A stretch of 51,292 nucleotides of DNA from Marinisporobacter sp. (GCA_025210525.1 JAOARP010000049.1:1-51292); one strand, 5' to 3'. Shown: positions 1 through 8,375, numbered from the stretch's first letter. Notes: generated from the sequence alone by a model not told the origin. A program made the numbers and translations.

Positions 1-44
1 ACTCCATACCTGAAGATATCAGGCTGAAATCTGAATAAAATATC

Positions 45-95
45 AAAAGCATCACTTAACAAATATGATTTTGGAAAGTGATGCTTTTATTTTAA
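45..95. terminator. Hairpin terminator after the GIY-YIG gene
   Basis: A perfect 13-bp stem (AAAAGCATCACTT at 45-57 pairing with 76-88) is followed by a T-rich stretch on both strands. It lies just past the 3' end of the minus-strand gene at 137 and could serve both directions. Confidence 0.7.
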
Positions 96-136
96 TAAAT
101 TTGAAGCTTTATTTCTATGTGTATTAGGGTTTACGC

Positions 137-895
137 TTACTTTAAATCTCTTTCAAAACTTTTTATTACATCTAATTCCGGAAGTAACAATGTTGTTTCA
201 TCTTCATAAACAAGATCATTATTACAATAGGGTTTAAACTTTGAAATGTAATAAGCTTCATAAATTGCTATATCAGATTTTGTTTTAGGTGCTCTAATTT
301 CAATCTTAAAAAAATCTATTAATTTACTCTCAATAACTGAAGAAAAACTCCTGTTAATCGCACAACTTATGCTTTTACCAATATAAGCTATAACACCTTT
401 GTTATCGTATATAAAATAAACTCCTGGAATTTTATTTTCATTTAAACCATTTATTGAGATAGAATAAATTACATCTGTATCTTCACAAATCTCTAGTACC
501 CTCAGTCTAGATGGATAAAAAATATCTTCAGTATCCGCTGAACGAATAAACTCATCTGTAAATTGTATATCTACACCCAACATAGTGCGGAGTGAAGTAA
601 ATATGTAATAAATATCAACTTCACCATTTTTAAATTTTGATAATTTTCTTGTTAAGTAATCCATGATATAAATTACATTCTTTATTTCATCTTTTTTAAA
701 TAAATCTGCTATTTTATTTAACATATCACCATTGTATTCAATCCTATTTTGTTCAATTAATATTGCAAGAAAATTCAAAAGTTCCTCAAAATTATCAATA
801 ATTTCATAATCCTGAATCGTAAGTTTAATTTCTTTGTTATGTGCTATCTTCAAACAATAGTTTTTAAAATGCTTATAATTATTAAATTCAACCAT
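137..895 (-). CDS. GIY-YIG nuclease domain protein
   Basis: A 252-residue protein with a GIY-YIG fold in its C-terminal third: GVY at 158-160, YIG at 171-173, a candidate catalytic Arg182 and a metal-binding Glu213 in the EAYYISKFKPYCN stretch. The first 150 residues match no family I recognise and may be a DNA-binding or partner-binding region. A GAGGTG ribosome binding site precedes the ATG. The gene is the last of three minus-strand genes separated by attC-like sites, so it may be a captured cassette, although no attC was found between its stop and the window edge. GIY-YIG enzymes cut DNA in repair, restriction or homing; which applies here is unknown. Confidence 0.75.
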   Translation of the reverse strand: MVEFNNYKHFKNYCLKIAHNKEIKLTIQDYEIIDNFEELLNFLAILIEQNRIEYNGDMLNKIADLFKKDEIKNVIYIMDYLTRKLSKFKNGEVDIYYIFTSLRTMLGVDIQFTDEFIRSADTEDIFYPSRLRVLEICEDTDVIYSISINGLNENKIPGVYFIYDNKGVIAYIGKSISCAINRSFSSVIESKLIDFFKIEIRAPKTKSDIAIYEAYYISKFKPYCNNDLVYEDETTLLLPELDVIKSFERDLK

Positions 896-1000
896 ATCAA
901 CACCTCAGTAAAAAAATTCAATCCAAATGTAGAAACAATAAATTAAATACTCTTCATATTATAAAAAACTAACCTATAATCTATTCTTCCATCTAGTTTC

Positions 1001-1131
1001 ACCTAACGCTCCCACAGTTCCCGATGCGCTCTATCCTGTAGGGTTGGCATTGATATTGTACACAAAAGCTCGTCCACCTTGACCAGCAATATCGATGTCA
1101 AAAAAGTGTGTTGGGAACTGCTGTGTTAGGC
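1001..1131 (-). other. attC-like recombination site 1 (integron cassette type)
   Basis: The outer 7-mers fit the integron consensus: ACCTAAC at 1001-1007 (RYYYAAC) and GTTAGGC at 1125-1131 (GTTRRRY). Inside lie L-type boxes CAGTTCCC (1015-1022) and GGGAACTG (1113-1120), separated from the outer boxes by unpaired spacers of 7 and 4 nt. The centre folds again (GGCATTGATATTG near 1046 against CAATATCGATGTC near 1089). The site begins 12 bp after the stop of the HEPN gene, as expected for a cassette's own attC. Confidence 0.7.
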
Positions 1132-1142
1132 GAATGTAAAAC

Positions 1143-1619
1143 TTATTTTCTTTTTTTACTCCTATAGTATTGATTCTTGGTGATAAACATAAAATCATTA
1201 AGGAAGTTTCCAAAATCAGCTACCACTAAACTTACTTTCCATTCATCACTTCCATTTGCATTATTGTCCAATAGGATAATATTTTCTTCACAAAACTCAA
1301 AATTTGCATGAGCAATTGAGTTTCTTAACCTTCTTACAAATACATTAACATTCTTTGTAGTTCCACTAATTTGAGTAAAGACTGGTAAATCTATTTGCGA
1401 AAAATCTATGCTGGTTTTATCTTGTTCTCTTGGACATACAAAAAATAAATATGATGCCATCATCAATGTCCCAATATTTAGTAAACCAACATTCTCATTT
1501 TTCGAACGATATTCATTTATTAATTCTTTTACCGTCTTCTCTTGATTTTCAACCTTCATGCATTCTTGAATCCATAACAAACTTATATTCCCTTGAATTA
1601 TAGTATTCCAATCTGCCAT
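1143..1619 (-). CDS. HEPN-domain protein, probable cassette-borne RNase or toxin
   Basis: A 158-residue product. An upstream ATG at 1637 is in frame, but AAGGAG lies at the right distance from the ATG at 1619, which I take as the start. The segment RRLRNSIAHANFEF holds the R-x4-H motif of HEPN RNases (Arg99, His104), with the usual polar residue after the Arg. HEPN proteins of this size act as ribonuclease toxins or abortive-infection effectors. No antitoxin-like partner sits beside it. The gene lies alone between two attC-like sites in the layout of an integron gene cassette: short 5' leader, single ORF, attC 12 bp after the stop. Confidence 0.65.
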   Translation of the reverse strand: MADWNTIIQGNISLLWIQECMKVENQEKTVKELINEYRSKNENVGLLNIGTLMMASYLFFVCPREQDKTSIDFSQIDLPVFTQISGTTKNVNVFVRRLRNSIAHANFEFCEENIILLDNNANGSDEWKVSLVVADFGNFLNDFMFITKNQYYRSKKRK

Positions 1620-1654
1620 ATTAATCTCCTTTTTCATATTTCAACTTTTATTTT

Positions 1655-1760
1655 GCCTAACGTCTCGGATTAGCGATGTCTCTAAACGGGACCCCATAGG
1701 AATTCTCCTTGCTGGATCTTCGCTCCCCGTGAAGAGATATCTGCTAATCTATTGTTAGGC
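1655..1760 (-). other. attC-like recombination site 2 (integron cassette type)
   Basis: The outer boxes GCCTAAC (1655-1661) and GTTAGGC (1754-1760) are perfectly complementary and fit the RYYYAAC/GTTRRRY consensus. The inner boxes GATTAGC (1668-1674) and GCTAATC (1743-1749) are also complementary. The unpaired spacers between them are 6 nt and 4 nt. Pairing continues inward (GATGTCTCT against AGAGATATC, then ACGGG against CCCGT), and one arm carries an extra base, as in the extrahelical bases that give attC its polarity. It follows the kinase stop by 15 bp. Confidence 0.8.
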
Positions 1761-1775
1761 AAAGGAATTAAAAAG

Positions 1776-3251
1776 CTACTCCCTCATTGCGTCGATTTTA
1801 TCTAAATAATCTTTCGCTTGAAATCTAATTGAAGAGCACTCTTCAAGAATTGAATAAGCTATTTTAAATACATTTTCCTCGTCTGTGTTTAAGCATATGT
1901 GGTAAGAAATACTGGCATAAATATCATAATTGCTCCAGCCCCGATATCCAGTTGACTCTGCATAACCAGAATTAATTGTCTGAAGAACACTAACTTGCTT
2001 TTGAAATGGAAGTTCCATTATAATCTGACCAAAATTGTATAGCTGATGTTTTACAATCGTATCACATAAACTATCTCTCAAAATCAATCTATCTATATAC
2101 TCCTCAACACGAGTGTTAAATACTCCATTCTTGATTTCTTCTACAACGTTACTTTTTATTTCTATAGATTTTAACTCATCTAATTTTAGATTTACGTCAT
2201 GGATAACATCCGCTACATAATTATATCTTTTATCTCGATCTCTATTTGTACATTTCTCAACAACATATGAAAAAATATGCCTAGATTTATCTGAGTTTAA
2301 AGCAAAAATATAGTCTATAATTTTTCCAATTGAATAAATATCACTTTTTTCATCCAGTTTAGTAAAATCTACTAATCCAATAGGGTCCATGAACATATGA
2401 CTATTCTTTGGTGTCATTGAAGATTTTAAACTAAGTTTTTTAGACAAGTCTTTACTCAATCCAAAATCACATAACAAGAAATCTTCTCTTAATCTTAATA
2501 TATTCCCCAAATGTAAATCTCTATGTATTATTGAATTTTTATGGGCTGTGTTCATTCCTTCAAGCAAATCCAATGATATTTTAATTTTAGTGTCTAAATC
2601 AATATCTACTGCTTCTTCTAGAAATTCAAAAATATTTTCATCTGCTTTTTCCATAAGATATGAATGGGTATCTTCATCATATTCAAAAACATTTAATACT
2701 TTTGGACACTCTATTAATTTCAACATATTATCAAATTCATATTTCATCCTTTTCTGATAAGTAATATTATCTCTATAAATACTCTTTAATTGTTTTCGTA
2801 CAATATTTTCGTTTACATATACTATTTCACAATAAGACCCTGAATCTATAATAAAATCATATTTAAATATCAGCTCGTTTTCGGTTATTTCCTCCACGAC
2901 AATATTTTTTCTTTTCAAGAATTTTATAACTTTATCTACTATCTTTTTATTCTCAATTTTGTTTTTTGATGATTTTAACAAAATATTCACTACAGTATTT
3001 ATTATTTCTAATTTTATCTCATCATTGTAATCTAAAAATTGTTCTTCTAATCGAACATTATCAACAAAATCTGTACTAATAATCTCTCTAAAATAATCAT
3101 CAATATCTAAGTAATCTACACTCAAAATTGAATAGTCAAAATACTCATCCAATGTAATTCCCAAGTATCTTAAATTTGTCTCTGATAATTTGTAATCCCA
3201 TAAGTAAGCGTCAAGATATCGCAACAATTTATTATAATCTTCACGATTCAT
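1776..3251 (-). CDS. Eukaryotic-like Ser/Thr protein kinase, cassette-borne
   Basis: A 491-residue cytoplasmic protein with a kinase domain at roughly 135-370: candidate ATP-binding Lys153 or Lys156 in VRKQLK, catalytic loop HRDLHLGNIL at 243-252, metal-binding DFG at 262-264, and a DEKSDIYSIGK helix typical of helix F. The first 130 and last 120 residues are unassigned. There is no transmembrane segment or PASTA repeat, so it is not a PrkC-type receptor. The stop is followed at once by attC-like site 2, and GGAGGC precedes the start. Isolated kinases of this kind can be defence effectors; that role is inferred from the neighbouring HEPN and GIY-YIG genes. Confidence 0.75.
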   Translation of the reverse strand: MNREDYNKLLRYLDAYLWDYKLSETNLRYLGITLDEYFDYSILSVDYLDIDDYFREIISTDFVDNVRLEEQFLDYNDEIKLEIINTVVNILLKSSKNKIENKKIVDKVIKFLKRKNIVVEEITENELIFKYDFIIDSGSYCEIVYVNENIVRKQLKSIYRDNITYQKRMKYEFDNMLKLIECPKVLNVFEYDEDTHSYLMEKADENIFEFLEEAVDIDLDTKIKISLDLLEGMNTAHKNSIIHRDLHLGNILRLREDFLLCDFGLSKDLSKKLSLKSSMTPKNSHMFMDPIGLVDFTKLDEKSDIYSIGKIIDYIFALNSDKSRHIFSYVVEKCTNRDRDKRYNYVADVIHDVNLKLDELKSIEIKSNVVEEIKNGVFNTRVEEYIDRLILRDSLCDTIVKHQLYNFGQIIMELPFQKQVSVLQTINSGYAESTGYRGWSNYDIYASISYHICLNTDEENVFKIAYSILEECSSIRFQAKDYLDKIDAMRE

Positions 3252-3277
3252 CAGATAGCCTCCTTTTTAATTCTTTC

Positions 3278-3545
3278 GTCTAACTACTTTTTTCCCGAAC
3301 CCATTCGCTTTTTATTCCCATATGATGGGATTTGCGTACTGATTCGCGAATATTTACTTATCTTCAAACCATAAGTTTATACACTAAAATTTTCTTATGC
3401 AAAATAATACTATTTCTATTAAATATTATCGCATTTTAGAATATATTTCAATTTTTATTTCCAATTTGTAGAAAATAGTAAAATATTATATCTACTTTTA
3501 CTAACAAAATCCTCAAAGAAAAAAACTACCTCTTATAGAGATAGC
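3278..3545. repeat. Degenerate intergenic repeat, copy A
   Basis: This gene-free stretch aligns by eye with 11930-12165. Shared blocks, in order, are TAACTACTT, a TTCGC/CTCGC-TTTT block, GATTTG(C/T)GTACTG, a TTATCG-TTTTAG-ATATTTCAAT block, TTTCCA followed by TAGAAAA, and a terminal AAAAAACT hairpin (CTCTTATAGAG here). The left edge carries a 7-mer (GTCTAAC, 3278-3284) that fits an attC R box, but no matching 3' box was found. Confidence 0.5.
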
Positions 3546-3563
3546 TTTATATTTGTACCACGA

Positions 3564-4004
3564 TTATTCCTCTTTATACTTCGGCTGAATAGCTACCACA
3601 ATCTCATCCATAGCCCCAACTATTTTCTCTATATCCCTCACAACCCTTTTCGTATTTGATAATATATGCTTCATATCTTTTAGTAACGTCTTCGTATCTT
3701 CATCCGATAAGTGTACCGTCAAATCTTTTAACTGGATTTCCTCATCAACCTCATAATTCTGTGTAAGAAAACTTGCCTGCCGTGATTCCTTCCATGCTTT
3801 TTCTTCATTGTCCCATTCCTTTTGTAAATTAGCATTAATATAATCTTCTATTTTTTTTACGTTCGTATTTGGTTTTACAAGTCCAACAATCTTTAGCTCC
3901 TTCACTAAATCATTCAATGAATAATCCTTCTCTATTAAGTTCTTTATAAATCGGTAGTATATCTTCTGTAACAAATAAGATAAGGCAATATTATCAGAAT
4001 CCAT
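3564..4004 (-). CDS. Hypothetical protein, 146 aa
   Basis: I do not recognise this family. The product is a charged, mostly helical cytoplasmic protein with no membrane segment or metal motif; its second half (LTVHLSDEDTKTLLKDMKHI onward) looks like a long amphipathic helix. A CAGGGGGCG element sits before the ATG, and the same string precedes the small gene at 8375, suggesting a shared origin in the recombinase module. It lies downstream of the tandem recombinase genes on the same strand, with the 48-bp palindrome between. Confidence 0.6.
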   Translation of the reverse strand: MDSDNIALSYLLQKIYYRFIKNLIEKDYSLNDLVKELKIVGLVKPNTNVKKIEDYINANLQKEWDNEEKAWKESRQASFLTQNYEVDEEIQLKDLTVHLSDEDTKTLLKDMKHILSNTKRVVRDIEKIVGAMDEIVVAIQPKYKEE

Positions 4005-4095
4005 TTTACGCCCCCTGTTCGATGAAAATTGTACTGTTTTAAATTATATTTTCATCCATTGCTACATATGCATGTTTTCTAGGCTGTGGTATAGT

Positions 4096-4143
4096 GTAGG
4101 TAAGGAGTCTGTCACGGTATACCGTGACAGACTCCTTGCCTAC
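4096..4143. repeat. 48-bp near-perfect palindrome
   Basis: Positions 4102-4137 form a perfect 36-bp palindrome centred on GGTATACC. With one mismatched pair it extends to 4096-4143. No T-run follows on either strand, so it is a poor intrinsic terminator. It sits 31 bp past the stop of the serine recombinase gene at 4175. Confidence 0.85.
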
Positions 4144-4174
4144 TCCTTCTTAAAAGATAAATCTCCCAAGCTTT

Positions 4175-5815
4175 CTAGAGAGATTCAATAAATTCTGGTG
4201 GTGTAAATTCTATTTGATTTATGCTAACCTTTTTTTCATCCTTTTCATAAGCAACAACAACTTTATGGACAAAACGGATCACAAATTCTCTTCTAATCCT
4301 TGTAAGTTCTTCAAAATCTTCTTCAATAAACAATCCTGGTATAAACTTCTGTACGATTTCATCCAATTCTTCTCTAGTCTTTTTCGTAACATTTTTCTTC
4401 TGCTTAAGAAGTATTAAAGCTTCTTTATATTTTTCTATAAGTCCATGGTATATAACATGTTGTGTATGCAATGCTTCTATAAGATATTCATCTTTCTCAT
4501 TATCTATATGCTCTTGTATCTTTTGTAACAATTCTTTGTATTTTTGTATCTTTTGATTTATTTCATTAATCATTTCCAAGTAATCACTTACTCTTTTATC
4601 AAATTCCTTATCATATTCACGCCAAAAAATATCTGTATTTTTGATATTGAAAATATTCTTGCTCATATGTTTTGTAAATTCTTTTTCAACAAGCTCTGAT
4701 GGAATAATGATATTACATATTTTTCTTTCCTCTGCTGTATTGGCACATCTATATACATTTCTTTTCTTTGTGCCAGGATTTCTAGGCTTCATTAGCCTAC
4801 CACATTTAGTACATTCTATTTTATCCTTCAAAATAAAAGGCGTGTCATAATAGTGGGCATCCTTATTCTTGCTACGCTGCTGTCTTTCCCTTATAATCTC
4901 ATTCCAACATTCCTTATCAATCATTATATTCTGAGGTTCAAGAGGAGAAAGCATAGGATCACAATTTCTTCTTTTAGGATTCCTTCTTCCGCCTCGTCGA
5001 TCCCAAGCAATTTGACCTGTATAAGTCTCATTTTTTATAATCGCCTCAATTTTGCTCTTGCTCCAAGCTATAAAACCATACTTTTGATTCATAACCTGAG
5101 CTATTTTTCTATACCCCATACCACTTAAATACAGGTTGAATATTTCCTCAATAAATTTACTTTCGAATTCAGATTTTTCAAGGGTTGTATACCACTTTTT
5201 TCGATTAGATGACTGGGATTTATGATATGCTGGGGTATATCCAAAAGGTATTCTACCACCAGCCCAACGCCCCTTTGCTATACATGCTTTTCCTCCATCT
5301 TTTACTCTACTAGATAACAAATTACCTTCCATCTCAGCTAAGCTTGCAAATACAATGTGAAGTAACCTACTAATCTCTGATTTTGTTTCATCAAAATTTT
5401 CTCCATCTCTAATATAATGTACTTTTATATTACAGCTTTTAAAAAACAATTCCAAAGCAAATGTATCCTCCACAACTCTAGATAACCGATCCCTTGAATA
5501 AATAATTAAGTGACGAAAAGCTTTTTGCTGGGCTTTTTTCAAAAGTTCTGTCAATGCAGGTCTTTCTGAGAAACTATCTATAATACTTACTTCATCTATT
5601 TCTCGTCCTTCAACCTTTGTCGCTGGCTTTTCATCCTTAAAGATTAAATTACTTGGTAGTTCTAATGTATTCTCTTGGATAAATGCTTTTATTTTTTCCA
5701 TCTGTGCATCTAGAGAATGTCCTTCCTTACTTTGCCTAGCTAACGAAACCCTTAAGTATGCAGCAGCAGTCACATCTTTATTATTCTTTGTAATTGATGC
5801 GAATGGAATGTCCAC
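4175..5815 (-). CDS. Large serine recombinase (second of a tandem pair)
   Basis: 546 residues with the standard order: N-terminal resolvase domain with nucleophile Ser24 in YLRVS and the arginine motif YSRDRLSR, a recombinase domain from about 190 (GRWAGGRIPFGYTP), a zinc ribbon (CTKCGRLMKP followed by RCAN and C) near 355-385, then a coiled coil. These enzymes cut and exchange att sites to integrate or excise elements. The start is a GTG with GGAG 10 nt upstream, and it overlaps the preceding recombinase gene by 35 bp, so the two are probably translationally coupled. The pair may act as a heteromer or on different sites. Confidence 0.9.
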   Translation of the reverse strand: MDIPFASITKNNKDVTAAAYLRVSLARQSKEGHSLDAQMEKIKAFIQENTLELPSNLIFKDEKPATKVEGREIDEVSIIDSFSERPALTELLKKAQQKAFRHLIIYSRDRLSRVVEDTFALELFFKSCNIKVHYIRDGENFDETKSEISRLLHIVFASLAEMEGNLLSSRVKDGGKACIAKGRWAGGRIPFGYTPAYHKSQSSNRKKWYTTLEKSEFESKFIEEIFNLYLSGMGYRKIAQVMNQKYGFIAWSKSKIEAIIKNETYTGQIAWDRRGGRRNPKRRNCDPMLSPLEPQNIMIDKECWNEIIRERQQRSKNKDAHYYDTPFILKDKIECTKCGRLMKPRNPGTKKRNVYRCANTAEERKICNIIIPSELVEKEFTKHMSKNIFNIKNTDIFWREYDKEFDKRVSDYLEMINEINQKIQKYKELLQKIQEHIDNEKDEYLIEALHTQHVIYHGLIEKYKEALILLKQKKNVTKKTREELDEIVQKFIPGLFIEEDFEELTRIRREFVIRFVHKVVVAYEKDEKKVSINQIEFTPPEFIESL

Positions 5816-7292
5816 GTATTTTCATCTCCTTCAGGTTCTCATACATAAATATTTCAAACATTGCAGATTGATTTTTTTCTAATTCCTCTGTAATCATATG
5901 AATGTATCCTGATTTTACTAATGGAATAATGATTTCTTTTAACTGCCCCTTTAAAAAGTTTATTTTTTGATCAATTTCATTTACTTCTTTTTTAATAGCT
6001 CTTTGCTCTTTTGTCATGACTACAATCTGTTTTTTTAGTTTATCAACAAATGCATTCTCTATATACTTTTCAATCAATTTTCCTTGCTCATTTATATTTG
6101 CTGCTAATTTATTCTTTTGCTTTGTAATTTCATGATTTAGCTTCTTTACAACATCCTTGATTACATCATCAATATTATTTTCATAAACAAGATACTCAAC
6201 TAATGCTATTATAATCGTGCGCATTAAGTGATCTTTACCAATCCCTCTACACCCATCACTGCCACATGAAAATCTACCATTTGAATATTTAAGCTTTTTT
6301 CCACATTTATCACATATAAATAAATCCTTAAATATAACTTTTTCCCTCTTTTTCAACTTAGAAGATTTCTTCTTTATTGGATTATATTGATTCCATTTTT
6401 TTACGGTTTCATACCATTGTTTAGGAGTTATAAATGTATCTATAATATTGTCATATCGCTGAAAATATTCTTCATCTACTTCTAAACGCTTTCCATCACA
6501 GCTCATATAAAAATCCTTATATTTAATATCAGGATTTTTAATATACAACCCTGCATAGATTGGCTTGCTCAAAATATCTGTTATCTTATTCTTTGTTACT
6601 TTCTTTAACAAATCATCATATTGTTCCTTATGCTCTTCTCTTTTATTAGCTCTTTTATGCAAAAATTGAATAACATCCTGAGACTCTTTTACACTCTTAT
6701 CATTTAAATAAATATTAAATATATCTTTAACTATATCTCCTTTAACACCATCTTTATAGTACTTTTTTTCATGCTTTTTATAGACTATTCCATAAGGTGG
6801 TCTTTTATCATATACACCTTTTAAAACCTTCGCACGTTTTCCATCTGCTGATCTCTCCTTGATTCTCTTTGCCTCCATCTCAGCTAATCCCATCAAAATA
6901 TTTTCAATAAAATTACAAGCATAATCTTTCCCTTCATTCATTTGTACATCATTGCTATAAATGATTTCTACATCTAATTTCTTAAATATCTTTTTGATCT
7001 CAAGAAATTCTTCAAACTGTCTTGTTAATCGATCTCTTCTTGTTACAATGAGTTTTTTGAAATAGCCTTTCTTAGCATCTTCTATCAACCTCATAAACTC
7101 ACTTCGTGATTTATACGATACTTGTGCAGCTGAAATGTATTCATGATAAGTATCATATATTAAAAATTCTTTGGTAAAGGCATACTTTTTACAAATATAT
7201 AGCTGTGTGTCTATAGCATTTTTTGCCTTTGAATTAGATTCTCTTGCATAAATAGCTGCATATTTATAGGGATTTTTCACGAGTTTATTCAC
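5781..7292 (-). CDS. Large serine recombinase (first of a tandem pair)
   Basis: 503 residues from a GTG at 7292, chosen because an ideal AAAGGAGG precedes it by 6 nt; an ATG 57 bp upstream is in frame but has no such site. The resolvase domain has Ser19 in IYARES and the TRRDRLTRQFEEF segment. A recombinase domain with KGVYDKRPPYGIVY follows, then a zinc ribbon (CDKCGKKLKYSNGRFSCGSDGC) and a long coiled coil. The nucleophile motif YARES differs from the usual YxRVS. The start overlaps the 3' end of the small ORF upstream by 8 bp and its own 3' end overlaps the next recombinase, making a three-gene coupled operon. Confidence 0.9.
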   Translation of the reverse strand: MNKLVKNPYKYAAIYARESNSKAKNAIDTQLYICKKYAFTKEFLIYDTYHEYISAAQVSYKSRSEFMRLIEDAKKGYFKKLIVTRRDRLTRQFEEFLEIKKIFKKLDVEIIYSNDVQMNEGKDYACNFIENILMGLAEMEAKRIKERSADGKRAKVLKGVYDKRPPYGIVYKKHEKKYYKDGVKGDIVKDIFNIYLNDKSVKESQDVIQFLHKRANKREEHKEQYDDLLKKVTKNKITDILSKPIYAGLYIKNPDIKYKDFYMSCDGKRLEVDEEYFQRYDNIIDTFITPKQWYETVKKWNQYNPIKKKSSKLKKREKVIFKDLFICDKCGKKLKYSNGRFSCGSDGCRGIGKDHLMRTIIIALVEYLVYENNIDDVIKDVVKKLNHEITKQKNKLAANINEQGKLIEKYIENAFVDKLKKQIVVMTKEQRAIKKEVNEIDQKINFLKGQLKEIIIPLVKSGYIHMITEELEKNQSAMFEIFMYENLKEMKIRGHSIRINYKE

Positions 7293-7455
7293 TATTTCCT
7301 CCTTTGTCAGCAATTTCGTTTTCACCAACAAAACCCCCAAGCTTATCATAATCCTCTAGTATTTTATTTATTATGAAAATAACAAGCTTATTCATAGCAT
7401 TTATATCATTTTTAAAAATCATCTCAACCTTATCATCTTGATTCATTTTTTTCAT
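7285..7455 (-). CDS. Small ORF leading the recombinase operon, 56 aa
   Basis: The start at 7455 has GGAGG five bases upstream; an in-frame ATG at 7467 lies before that site and is less likely. The product is a short acidic-to-neutral helical protein containing NKLVIFIINKILEDYDKL, and I cannot assign a family. It overlaps the first recombinase by 8 bp. Its position suggests a directionality factor or accessory protein, but that is inference only. Confidence 0.65.
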   Translation of the reverse strand: MKKMNQDDKVEMIFKNDINAMNKLVIFIINKILEDYDKLGGFVGENEIADKGGNSE

Positions 7456-7764
7456 TTGTACCTCCATTCATTGATATCGAACAACGAATCTTATCATTTT
7501 GGGCAAATCATATGAATTAAAAGTTCTGATCCCTTAGCTACTTTTATGTGTCATATTTTTATTTTTCAGACGCAATACGCGTCATAATTATTATATGATT
7601 GACACACAGTTTTATCAATAGTAATTTATGGAAACAATCTAGCTATATCCATTGCTTCATCATCTATATTGTTATAAAATGAACTATATATAATTGATTA
7701 TTTTGATCTCATATGGATATATATAATCATCCATATAATCCAATTGGTTAAACAGAGGTGTAAC
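7456..7764. promoter_or_regulatory. Divergent control region of recombinase operon and XRE gene
   Basis: It contains a box pair, TTGGGCAAATCA (from 7499) and ATCCCTTAGCTA (7529-7540), that recurs before the third recombinase gene. There is an inverted repeat GACGC-n5-GCGTC at 7569-7583 and another, ATATGGAT-n10-ATCCATAT, at 7711-7736, both of operator size. A plausible rightward promoter is TTGACA (7599-7604), a 17-bp spacer, and TAATTT (7622-7627). The XRE protein is the obvious candidate to bind here. Confidence 0.5.
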
Positions 7765-8178
7765 ATGAATAAATTCCCTGAAAAATTAAAAAAACTGAGA
7801 AATGAACTAGGATTATCCCAACAAAATTTAAGTACAAGTTTAAATATTCCTAGAACAACCATATCTTCTTGGGAATCTGGTAGCAGAACTCCTGAGCTTT
7901 TGACAATGGAAAAGCTTGCTGACTTTTTTAAAGTTTCCATAGACTATCTGCTAGGTAAAACAGATTCACGCAACCCTGTACATACAGAAACAATCGTTCA
8001 AAATATCTATCAAACTATTCAAGATGATCCTGAACTTGCTGACTTTATAGAAAAGCTTTCACATAGACGTGATTTACATATCCTATCAAAAAAAACAAAA
8101 GACTTGTCACCCCATTCGATCTACAGGTTGATAAGAGTATTAGATGCATTAGAAGCAGACAATAACCCTATAGAATAA
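7765..8178 (+). CDS. XRE-family repressor-like regulator
   Basis: 137 residues from the ATG at 7765, which has AGAGGTG upstream; the ATG at 7744 lacks one. Residues 5-62 form a phage-repressor-type HTH_3 domain (LSQQNLSTSLNIPRTTISSW as the helix-turn-helix, then a DYLLGKTD end). The C-terminal half is helical and may be a dimerisation region. It is divergent from the tandem recombinase operon and faces the third recombinase gene, so it probably represses recombination genes much as a prophage repressor does. Confidence 0.85.
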   Translation: MNKFPEKLKKLRNELGLSQQNLSTSLNIPRTTISSWESGSRTPELLTMEKLADFFKVSIDYLLGKTDSRNPVHTETIVQNIYQTIQDDPELADFIEKLSHRRDLHILSKKTKDLSPHSIYRLIRVLDALEADNNPIE

Positions 8179-8189
8179 TCTTTAGGGTC

Positions 8190-8375
8190 TTATTCTTTTT
8201 TACTATACCTTTTATCAAATTCATTCCATTTTATTCTATATCGTACTCTTGCTGATTCAAATTCATCACAAAACACTTGATATTGTTCATTAGTAAGACC
8301 ATCTTTCTCTATTTTTTCCCCATCTTCTGTGATAAAAGTTGTCCTTAAAACCCTAAGTCCGTTTTCTTTTAACAC
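8190..8375 (-). CDS. Small hypothetical protein, 61 aa
   Basis: A GTG-initiated ORF preceded by CAGGGGGCG, the same leader string as the gene at 4004. The product is charged and soluble (LRVLRTTFITEDGEKIEKDG, then NEQYQVFCDEFESARVRYRIKW) and I do not recognise it. It converges on the XRE gene with only 11 bp between stops. A weak hairpin (GAATAA at 8173 pairing with TTATTC, then T-rich) may terminate the XRE transcript. Coding status is likely but not certain. Confidence 0.5.
   Translation of the reverse strand: MLKENGLRVLRTTFITEDGEKIEKDGLTNEQYQVFCDEFESARVRYRIKWNEFDKRYSKKE

Noticed and set aside
1031-1213. 60-codon minus-strand ORF across attC-like site 1
   Set aside because: It overlaps the HEPN gene end and the structured site and has no ribosome site. 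It is an accidental frame.
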